Shown piece after piece: positions 55,311 through 62,813 of a stretch of 64,000 nt of DNA. The notes below the pieces were generated by a model. It worked only from the letters and a program-made list of their open reading frames with translations, had not been told where the DNA came from and searched no databases. How positions within the stretch are numbered: the stretch's first letter is position 1; each line of letters opens with the position of its first letter. The position numbers and the translations under genes were made by a program. The DNA comes from Ilyomonas sp963790435 (GTDB lineage Bacteria > Bacteroidota > Bacteroidia > Chitinophagales > Chitinophagaceae). The DNA lies in contig CAWBOI010000001.1 in the NCBI GenBank assembly GCA_963790435.1, positions 558,001-622,000 on the forward strand, read 5' to 3'.

Positions 55311-56247
55311 TTGAACCTTCAATCGGCACATTCAAATTTCATTAAAATTTCAGCCCGCCGGCTGGGCTTCGATTATTGTGGCATTTCCAAAGCCGAAGAG
55401 CTTACTGATGATGCACGCCGCCTTGAAAAATGGCTCAATAACAACAGGCATGGCACGATGCAATACATGGAGAACCATTTCGATTTGCGCATCAATCCGT
55501 GCAAGCTGGTGCCCGGCGCCAAATCGGTGATTTGTTTATTGATAAACTACTTTTCTGAACAAAAGCAAAAACCAGAGGCACCACGCATTTCAAAGTATGC
55601 TTATGGAAACGATTACCACGAGGTGATACGCGAAAAGCTCAACCATTTTTTGTTTTTGCTGCGCGAAGAAATTGGCGACATCAATGGCCGAGGTTTTATT
55701 GATTCAGCACCTGTGTTAGAACGTGCGTGGGCACAGCGAAGTGGCGTTGGATGGATTGGTAAAAACGGAAATTTAATCAACAAACAAAGTGGCTCATTTT
55801 TCTTTATCGCTACTTTAATTGTTGATGTGGAACTGGCAACCGATGATGCGTATGCACAAGATTGGTGTGGCACCTGTACACGATGTATTGATGCTTGCCC
55901 AACCGAAGCCATCCTGCCCGATAAAGTAATAGATGGCAGCCGTTGCATTAGCTATTATACTATCGAATTAAAAGATGATGTTGTTGCCCAGTGAAATGAA
56001 GGACAAGTTTCAAAACTGGATGTTTGGCTGTGATGTTTGCCAGGATGTTTGTCCCTGGAACCGATTCAGCAAACCCAATACAGAATCGGCTTTCACGCCC
56101 ATTCCGGAAATTCTGAATTTATCAACCGGCGAATGGAAAGCGATGAGCGAAGAAGCGTTTAAAAATATCTTCAAACATTCGCCCCTAAAAAGAGCCAAAT
56201 ACAAAGGTATACAGCGCAACATCAAATTCATAGCGGGCGATTCGTAA
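55311..56247 (+). CDS. queG: Epoxyqueuosine reductase QueG, frameshifted near 55982
   Basis: About 311 residues when one G near 55981-55984 is removed, joining IELKDDV to LPSEMKDKFQNWMFGCDVCQ. TTG start at 55311. The cobalamin-binding N-domain (RLGFDYCGISKAEEL), GFIDSAPVLERAWAQRSGVG with the catalytic Asp, and two [4Fe-4S] motifs CGTCTRCIDACPTEAI and CDVCQDVCPWNRF are all recognisable. QueG reduces epoxyqueuosine to queuosine in tRNA. The C-terminal tail (HSPLKRAKYKGIQRNIKF) is complete. A TTTGTTTTTGC motif follows 11 bp after the stop. Confidence 0.88.
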
Positions 56248-56357
56248 CTTTTTGCAAGTTTGTTTTTGCACAAATTGTCAACGAGCTTTTTATAAAGAAA
56301 TGATCGCCGTCATTCCACTTCATTTTCGTCTCATATCCTATATTAACCCTTTTCATT

Positions 56358-56365
56358 TACATTTG
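56358..56365 (+). promoter_or_regulatory. Possible -7 box for dnaG
   Basis: TACATTTG matches TAnnTTTG and lies 13 bp upstream of the dnaG ATG. No clear -33 element was found. Confidence 0.3.
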
Positions 56366-56378
56366 TTTTTACCACAAA

Positions 56379-58346
56379 ATGATCACTCCTCAAACCATAC
56401 AGCAAATCACCAATCGCATTGATATCATTGATGTAGTTGGCGAATTTGTAAAGCTGAAAAAACGCGGCGCCAACTACTTGGGCTTGTGCCCGTTTCATGG
56501 TGAAAAAACACCGTCGTTCACGGTTTCTCCATCCAAGGAAATCTACAAATGTTTTGGCTGCGGCAAGAGCGGCAACACCATTACATTTTTAATGGAACAT
56601 GAAAAGTACAGCTATGTTGAAGTTTTAAAATGGTTAGCCGCACGCTACAATATTGAAATTGAAGAAACCGAAATCAGCGATGAAAAACGTCAGCAATTAC
56701 AGGCTTCTGAAAGCCTGTACATCATCAACCATTTTGCGCAACAATTCTTTTCACAACAGTTGTGGGAAAGCGAGGAAGGACGCGCCGTTGCACTGAGTTA
56801 TCTTCAGCAACAACGTGGTTTCACAAAAGAAATCATCGAAAAATTTGGCTTGGGTTACAACCCTTCTTCGCGGGATACTTTTGCCAAAGCTGCATTGCAA
56901 CAACAATACAATCCAGATCTTTTGGTGAAGACGGGTTTGGTGGTAAACCGCGATGAAAAGCTGGTTGACAACTACCGCAACCGCATCATTTTTCCTATTC
57001 ATAACAACACCGGAAAAGTAATTGGCTTTGGCGCTCGTGTCATTGGCAAAGCCGACAAAGCGCCCAAATACATCAACACACCGGAAAATGAATTGTATGT
57101 AAAAAGCCGCATTTTGTATGGCTCTTATTTTGCCCGCACCGCCATTGACAAACAAAACGAGTGTTTGCTGGTAGAAGGCTACACCGATGTCATCAGTTTG
57201 CACGGGGCAGGCATCGAAAATGTGGTGGCAAGCGGCGGCACATCGCTCACAACAGATCAGCTTCGGGCGATAAAAAAATTCACCAAAAACCTTACGATTC
57301 TCTACGATGGTGATGCGGCTGGCGTGAAAGCTGCTTTGCGGGGGTTAGACATGGCTTTAGAAGAAAGCCTGAATGTAAAGCTGGTTTTGATTCCAGACAA
57401 TGAAGACCCTGACAGTTATGTAAAACTGTTGGGAAAAGAGGCGTTTGTAAACTTCATTGCTGCCAATAAAAAAGATTTTGTTTTGTTTCAGTTGGAAGTA
57501 ATGCTGCGCGACCTGCCTACCGGACAGGCAGGTGCTGGAACCGACATCAACAAGAAAAATGATGTGGTGAACAGTATTGCTGAAACCCTGAGCAAGATTG
57601 ATAAAGCCGAAGATTTTACCAAGCAACAGGAATACATCCGCCAATGTTCCAACATTCTGCGTATTGATGAAACAGGCTTAACAACATTAGTTAACAAATA
57701 CAAACGCGACCGTGTAAGCAAAGATGAAAAACGGTTGCCGTTTGAAGCTGTTGAACCCACTGCAATTCCTGCCGCATTGGTGCAGGATAACATTGAGCTC
57801 ATTATTAATGGCGATGATTTACAGGAACGTAGTGTGCTTCGTGTGTTGATGGAATATGGCTTAAACCATTGGGACGAAAGTCTGCCTACCGGGCAGGCAA
57901 ACCGCACGATAGCACAATATATTTTTGATGAACTGGAAGGTTTTGAATTTGAAAATCCCGAACACAACCGTTTGTACGAATTGTATCAAAACCAATACAG
58001 CCAAGGCTTTGAGCCAACTATAAAAACTTTGTTGTACAATGAAGATGCGCAAATAAGAGAAATTGTGGTTGCCATCACGATGTTTCCTTTTGAATTGAGT
58101 AACCGATGGAATGAGTTTGTTGATAACAAGAACGTTGTGAACGTTGACAACAGCCACGATGATGTTTACAAAAGCATTCATTACTTTAAGCTGCGCAAAT
58201 TAAAACGCATGTTTGAACAAAACCAGAGCGACATGGAAAAGAGTAAATCGCTGGACGAACAAATGCAACTCATTCGTGTGCACAAAGAACTAAAAGCGAT
58301 GCAGGAAGAAATCACCAAAAATTTTGGAACGGTAATTTTTAAATGA
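56379..58346 (+). CDS. dnaG: DNA primase
   Basis: 655 residues. Zinc-ribbon CPFHGEKTPSFTVSPSKEIY then CFGCGKSGN (about 38-68); catalytic core with FPIHNNTGKVIGFGARVIG; TOPRIM EGYTDVISLHGAGIENVVA and LYDGDAAGVKAAL. The C-terminal helicase-interaction domain is present. Two in-frame LPTGQA insertions, at residues 379-384 and 502-507, are encoded by the dispersed TGCCTACCGG palindrome and lie outside the motifs, in linker or surface regions. It synthesises RNA primers for replication. Apparently monocistronic. Confidence 0.93.
   Translation: MITPQTIQQITNRIDIIDVVGEFVKLKKRGANYLGLCPFHGEKTPSFTVSPSKEIYKCFGCGKSGNTITFLMEHEKYSYVEVLKWLAARYNIEIEETEISDEKRQQLQASESLYIINHFAQQFFSQQLWESEEGRAVALSYLQQQRGFTKEIIEKFGLGYNPSSRDTFAKAALQQQYNPDLLVKTGLVVNRDEKLVDNYRNRIIFPIHNNTGKVIGFGARVIGKADKAPKYINTPENELYVKSRILYGSYFARTAIDKQNECLLVEGYTDVISLHGAGIENVVASGGTSLTTDQLRAIKKFTKNLTILYDGDAAGVKAALRGLDMALEESLNVKLVLIPDNEDPDSYVKLLGKEAFVNFIAANKKDFVLFQLEVMLRDLPTGQAGAGTDINKKNDVVNSIAETLSKIDKAEDFTKQQEYIRQCSNILRIDETGLTTLVNKYKRDRVSKDEKRLPFEAVEPTAIPAALVQDNIELIINGDDLQERSVLRVLMEYGLNHWDESLPTGQANRTIAQYIFDELEGFEFENPEHNRLYELYQNQYSQGFEPTIKTLLYNEDAQIREIVVAITMFPFELSNRWNEFVDNKNVVNVDNSHDDVYKSIHYFKLRKLKRMFEQNQSDMEKSKSLDEQMQLIRVHKELKAMQEEITKNFGTVIFK
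57512..57532. repeat. Dispersed palindrome inside dnaG (copy A)
   Basis: CCTGCCT (57512-57518) and AGGCAGG (57526-57532) are reverse complements around ACCGGAC. Read in the dnaG frame it encodes LPTGQAG at residues 379-385. Confidence 0.8.
57883..57899. repeat. Dispersed palindrome inside dnaG (copy B)
   Basis: TGCCT (57883-57887) and AGGCA (57895-57899) pair around ACCGGGC. It encodes LPTGQA at residues 502-507, in the same frame and with the same peptide as copy A. Confidence 0.8.
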
Positions 58347-58443
58347 TTAAAACCGCGAAGATGCGAAGATTTCTAAAGAAAACTTAGTGTAACCCTGCCT
58401 ACCGGCAGGCAGGTTCTTTTCTTTGTGGCTTCGAGGTTAAAAA
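58347..58443. repeat. Dispersed intergenic inverted repeat with palindromic core (copy 3)
   Basis: Starts TTAAAACCGCGAAG and ends CTTCGAGGTTAAAAA, imperfect reverse complements. The middle has ACTTAGTGTAACC and then CCTGCCTACCGGCAGGCAGG (58394-58413), the best palindrome of the set. It begins right after the dnaG stop codon. Confidence 0.7.
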
Positions 58444-58793
58444 TAACATTGTTCAATTCAAATCTGCCGCAGTAAATCTTCCCGATAAAAAATATTCAAG
58501 ACTTTTATGAAACTGTTCAGACGATTTTAATAAAGAAGATGATGTTGTGTTGGAAAGACAAGTAATAATGATGGCTCTCAACCAGCTTGCTTTTGTAAGC
58601 TGCTTCATGATGATTGGATTTAATACCGCCAAAAGTAAAAATCTTCTCTGGGTTGCCTGATTAAAAAACGCTTAAAACCAAACTTGCGTTTTAACTTCTT
58701 TACTAAATGAGTTGTTTGTAAACTTTCTTTATCAACAAATATTTCACGAAATTTGCAGGTTGTTTTTAATATAAGTAACCGTTACATTTTTGA
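58444..58793. other. Intergenic stretch, no convincing gene
   Basis: 350 bp before mutS2. A minus-strand frame between about 58455 and 58610 (KQLTKASWLRAIIITCLSN) has no recognised relative. No RNA or strong hairpin was seen. Confidence 0.45.
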
Positions 58794-60896
58794 ATGAAAA
58801 TATATCCCGAATCAGCCATAGCGCAGTTAGAATTTGACAAAATAAAAACCTTGCTGACAGCGCATTGCAAAACCGAATACGCACAAAACAAAGCTGCCGA
58901 ACTTCGCATTCATACGCACAAACAATACATTGATCTTGAGCTTCAGCAAAGCCATGAGTTTAAGCTGCTGGAGGCGCAAACTCAATATTTCCCGGTTGAT
59001 TTTATCCTGAACATTCATCGCGATATTAAGTTGCTGGGCATTGAAGGAAGTATGCTTACCGGCGAACAATTTTTAGACATCAGGAAACTAACGCAAAATG
59101 CAGAAAGCATCTTTCGCTGGTTTGATGCCGATAGAAGAACGGCATATCCTGCTTTGCATAAAGTGCTCGAAAACAAACATTACGAAAAAGCCATCATTGC
59201 CTTAATTGATGAAATACTTGATGAAAGCGGAAATGTAAAAGACAATGCATCTGAAGCCTTGCAACGTATTCGTTTGAATTTGTACAGAAAACGCAACGAG
59301 CAACGCCGCATGTTTGAGCGTGTAGTAGCCAAGCTGGCGAAGAGTGGCTATACTGCCGACATTGATGAAAGCTTTAGCAACGGTCGCCGTGTGGTGGCTG
59401 TTTTCAGCGAATACAAACGCCAGGTGAAAGGCATTTTGCATGGTGAAAGCGACAGCCGCAAAACAGCTTATATCGAGCCGGAAGAAACCATCGAATTGAA
59501 CAACGAAGTGTTCTCATTGGAGAACGATGAACGTAAAGAAGTCATTCGCATTTTGCGAGAGTTAACGAAGCGTTTGTCCGTCTATTCCTCTTTGTTGCAA
59601 ACCTATTTGGAAATCATCGGTGAGTTCGATTTTATCAGAGCCAAAGCCCGCTTTGCCATTGACGTGAATGGCAATTATCCGAATGTGCTTGATAAGGCAA
59701 TTGTTGATTTGAAAGATGCTTATCATCCACTGCTTTTTTTATATAATAAAAAGGCGCAAAAACAAACTGTGCCAGTGAACATAACGCTCGATGATAAGCA
59801 ACGCATTCTCATTATCAGCGGACCCAATGCAGGCGGCAAAACGGTTACAATGAAAACCATCGGCTTGAACCAAATGATGTTGCAAAGCGGCTTGCTGGTG
59901 CCGGTTCATCCGGCTTCGCAAATGGGCATTTTTAAACAATTGTTCATTCATATTGGCGATACACAAAACCTCGAATTTGAATTGAGCACTTACTCATCGC
60001 ATCTGTTGCACATGAAGCATTTTATCGAAAATGCAAATGGCAAAACATTGTTTTTTATTGATGAATTGGGCAGTGGCAGCGATCCTAATTTGGGTGGTGC
60101 ATTTGCTGAAGTGATTTTAGAAGAACTGGCACGCCGCCATTCGGTTGGCATTGTTACTACGCATTACCTCAATTTAAAAGTAATGGCGAATCATACACAG
60201 GGTATTTTTAATGGTGCAATGGCGTTTGATGAAGTGAATTTAAAACCTTTGTACAAGCTGATTGTTGGCAAGCCTGGAAGCAGTTATACCTTCTCTATTG
60301 CCGAGCGGATTGGCTTGCCGCAGCATTTAATTAATCGTGCAAAAAAGCTGGTGGATGAAGATCATTTTCGTTTGGATAAATTGTTGAACAGAACTGAGCA
60401 AGACCTTCAACACATTGATAAAGAAAAGAAGGAACTGAACCATTTACTAAAAGAAAATGAGAAGCTGAAGCACGAAATGAAAACCACGCTGGATAAGGAA
60501 AAGCACCGCCAGCAGGTTGAAATTTTAAAGCAGCAGAACCGCATTACTGAAGAACGAATTGCCAACTTAAAAGAGACTGAACGCAAGATGAAGCAAATTG
60601 TTTTGGAATGGAAAAAAGCCGAAAACAAAGAAGACATTTATCGGCAAATACAAAACCTATTGTTCAAAAAAGCTGAACAAAATGTAAACAATAAGCTGGC
60701 GAAGAAAGCAGATAAAAAATACAAGGAAGTAGCTGCTGAAATAAAAGAAGGCAGCAAAGTGAAGATGAAAAAAAATCACCAGATTGGCGAAGTGAAAGAG
60801 ATACGCGGCAAGCGTGCCATTGTGCAAATTGGCTTGCTGCCCATGAATGTTGAACTGACCGATTTGGTTGCCGTTGAAGAAAAAGAACCGGCTTAA
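58794..60896 (+). CDS. mutS2: MutS2-family ATPase/endonuclease without an Smr domain
   Basis: 700 residues. MutS2-type core and lever domains (QTQYFPVDFILNIHRDIKLL), the ATPase with Walker A ISGPNAGGKTVTMKTIGLNQ and Walker B TLFFIDELGSGSDPNLGGAFA, TTHYLNLKVMANHTQGIFNG, then a long coiled coil (about 525-630). A KOW-like end follows (EGSKVKMKKNHQIGEVKEIR). Family members usually continue to about 780 residues with a C-terminal Smr nuclease domain; here a stop follows the KOW-like part and no Smr sequence was seen in the next 400 bp. Suggested roles: ribosome rescue or recombination control. Confidence 0.88.
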   Translation: MKIYPESAIAQLEFDKIKTLLTAHCKTEYAQNKAAELRIHTHKQYIDLELQQSHEFKLLEAQTQYFPVDFILNIHRDIKLLGIEGSMLTGEQFLDIRKLTQNAESIFRWFDADRRTAYPALHKVLENKHYEKAIIALIDEILDESGNVKDNASEALQRIRLNLYRKRNEQRRMFERVVAKLAKSGYTADIDESFSNGRRVVAVFSEYKRQVKGILHGESDSRKTAYIEPEETIELNNEVFSLENDERKEVIRILRELTKRLSVYSSLLQTYLEIIGEFDFIRAKARFAIDVNGNYPNVLDKAIVDLKDAYHPLLFLYNKKAQKQTVPVNITLDDKQRILIISGPNAGGKTVTMKTIGLNQMMLQSGLLVPVHPASQMGIFKQLFIHIGDTQNLEFELSTYSSHLLHMKHFIENANGKTLFFIDELGSGSDPNLGGAFAEVILEELARRHSVGIVTTHYLNLKVMANHTQGIFNGAMAFDEVNLKPLYKLIVGKPGSSYTFSIAERIGLPQHLINRAKKLVDEDHFRLDKLLNRTEQDLQHIDKEKKELNHLLKENEKLKHEMKTTLDKEKHRQQVEILKQQNRITEERIANLKETERKMKQIVLEWKKAENKEDIYRQIQNLLFKKAEQNVNNKLAKKADKKYKEVAAEIKEGSKVKMKKNHQIGEVKEIRGKRAIVQIGLLPMNVELTDLVAVEEKEPA

Positions 60897-61345
60897 AATA
60901 AAAAGCTGCCCTTAGAAAAAGGCGGCTTCTATCCAAAATCCAACGCTTAAATAATTCGTGCATCAACCTATTGGGTTGATACAACGAACTACCTCCTGTC
61001 TAAGCGAAGCAGTTTATAAAAAAGTATGTACCCACCGCTTCAAACCCAATACGGGCAACGGTTTCGCACATTTGTTGAATGATAGTATGTGATATTCCGG
61101 CGCATCAAGAAGCATTACTGAGTAATAAATTTTTGATATTGGATTCCGGGCCGGAATGTTTGATATTGTTATTCTTTTATAACATGGCAAAAATAAAAGG
61201 CAATGTTTATCTGCAACATTAAAATAGCCTTATATGGCTTAAAAAAATCGCTTTAAATCTTAATCCTTTTCAATTTGCTTTCGCACCATTTTTTACTTTG
61301 TCATTATATCGCGTAGGCGTACTATTACAACAACAAATGTTACTT
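60897..61345. other. Intergenic stretch with a weak hairpin
   Basis: 449 bp. AAGCTGCC (60903-60910) can pair with GGCGGCTT (60921-60928) just after mutS2, a weak terminator candidate without a clear U-tract. The rest shows no gene or RNA that I can support. Confidence 0.4.
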
Positions 61346-62305
61346 ATGAAATGCAAATGGATATACTGCTTCGCTTTCTTCATTTTTGTTTTTACACAAA
61401 TAAATGCGCAAAAACAAACGCCTGTTTTTAAAGTGATTCCGTTAGGAACAGAAGGTGGTTTAAACGAAAGCAATTTATCTTCTTACATGGTTGCGCCGGT
61501 TGAATCCAACAACTTTGTTTGTCTTGATGCAGGAACGTTATATGCTGGCATCAACAAAGCCATCGCCAATGGTTTGTTTCATAAAACAGCAACTGAAGTT
61601 ATCAGGCAGAATATAAAAGGATATTGTATTTCGCATCCGCATTTCGACCATGTCGCCGGCTTGCTTATCAACTCGCCTTCTGATAGCAATAAAACAATTT
61701 ATGCAACGAGATTTTGTTTAGATAAAATTGAAGAGCACCAATTCACATGGCAAACCTGGGCAAACTTTGGTGATGCAGGTGATAAGCCAACGTTGAACAA
61801 ATATCATTATGCTGAACTAAAAGAAGATACCGAAGTGCCGCTTGCCGGAACAGACATGTTTGTAACCTCTTTTATTTTAAGCCATGCAAATCCTTACCAA
61901 AGCACTGCTTTTTTAGTAAGAAAAGACAGCAGTTACCTGTTGTATTTTGGAGATACCGGAGCCGATACAATTGAGCATTCACAACGGTTACAGCATGTTT
62001 GGCAAACAATTGCGCCGTTTGTAACGAAGCATCAGATAAAAGCGATTTTTATAGAATGTTCCTATCCAAATGAGCAGCCGGAAAAACAATTGTTTGGTCA
62101 TCTTACACCCAAATTATTGATGCAGGAAATGCAACGTTTGTCCCAATTGTGCAACGATAATTCAATCAAAAATTTGCCACTTGTTATCACACATATAAAG
62201 CCTGAAGGAGAGAATGAAAGAAAGATTATAGAGCAGGTAAAGGCACTCAATTCATTACACTTGAAAATCATTTTACCGCAACAAGGAAAGACGCTTTTGT
62301 TTTGA
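61346..62305 (+). CDS. Secreted MBL-fold class II cyclic-nucleotide phosphodiesterase
   Basis: 319 residues from ATG 61346 with signal peptide (KCKWIYCFAFFIFVFTQINAQ). An in-frame ATG at 61337 is nearly as good. The class II PDE signature is YCISHPHFDHVAGLLINSPS (H97, H99, D101, H102), with further metal residues in SFILSHANPYQSTAFLV, LLYFGDTGADT and LFGHLTPKLLMQEM. The family hydrolyses 3',5'-cyclic nucleotides; the signal peptide indicates a periplasmic or external enzyme. Monocistronic. Confidence 0.88.
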   Translation: MKCKWIYCFAFFIFVFTQINAQKQTPVFKVIPLGTEGGLNESNLSSYMVAPVESNNFVCLDAGTLYAGINKAIANGLFHKTATEVIRQNIKGYCISHPHFDHVAGLLINSPSDSNKTIYATRFCLDKIEEHQFTWQTWANFGDAGDKPTLNKYHYAELKEDTEVPLAGTDMFVTSFILSHANPYQSTAFLVRKDSSYLLYFGDTGADTIEHSQRLQHVWQTIAPFVTKHQIKAIFIECSYPNEQPEKQLFGHLTPKLLMQEMQRLSQLCNDNSIKNLPLVITHIKPEGENERKIIEQVKALNSLHLKIILPQQGKTLLF

Positions 62306-62572
62306 TGCTTGTAAAGGTGATAAAAACAAAATGCCGGAAATAAATCCGGCACTGCTTTCTGTTAGGAAAGATTTTTCATAGGTTGTCATTGAAAAAATCT
62401 CAATAGTAAATTCTTTAGTAAAAATTGTGCCGTGAAATCACATTGAGGTCGGTTAATAACTATAAATGAATTGATGAACAATTCGTATTGAAGAATAATT
62501 TATGTAGGTAAATGAAATATGTAGGGATTGTACGTTATAGTAACTTGTTTGGTTTTACCCATATTTTCTTTA
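62306..62572. other. Intergenic stretch, nothing recognised
   Basis: Together with the following inverted repeat and terminator this makes a 508-bp non-coding gap between convergent genes. No frame of note on either strand. Confidence 0.5.
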
Positions 62573-62711
62573 CGTCACTGCGAGGAACGAAAAAGTCTGT
62601 GGATTTCATAATTGATGATTTTTGATCTGTGAACGTTGGTTGATAAAACGATTATCAATTATAATCTACTTGCTATGTAGAGCACAGACTGCTTTGTTCC
62701 TCGCAGTGACG
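62573..62711. repeat. Intergenic inverted repeat
   Basis: Arms at 62573-62601 and 62683-62711 (beginning CGTCACTGCGAGGAAC and its complement) agree at 26 of 29 positions. The spacer is about 80 bp. Likely a member of a dispersed family common in this phylum. Confidence 0.7.
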
Positions 62712-62746
62712 GTTACGTTTCTGTCAAGATTAAAAAATAAAAACTG

Positions 62747-62793
62747 CAAAACAAAACGCCTCAGGTAGTTATGACCTGAAGCGTTTTGTTTTT
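62747..62793 (-). terminator. Rho-independent terminator of secA
   Basis: AAAACAAAACGCCTCAGGT (from 62747) pairs with ACCTGAAGCGTTTTGTTTTT (62774-62793) around GAGTTATGA-like loop bases. On the minus strand the long AT stem ends in U-rich sequence, 20 bp past the secA stop. Confidence 0.7.
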
Positions 62794-62813
62794 ATCAGAA
62801 AATGCGAGGATTG

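Noticed and set aside
58520..58670. Minus-strand peptide TFGGIKSNHHEAA resembling the ACC deaminase / D-cysteine desulfhydrase active site
   Set aside because: Only about a dozen residues fit and the flanking frames do not continue the family in the right order; probably chance.
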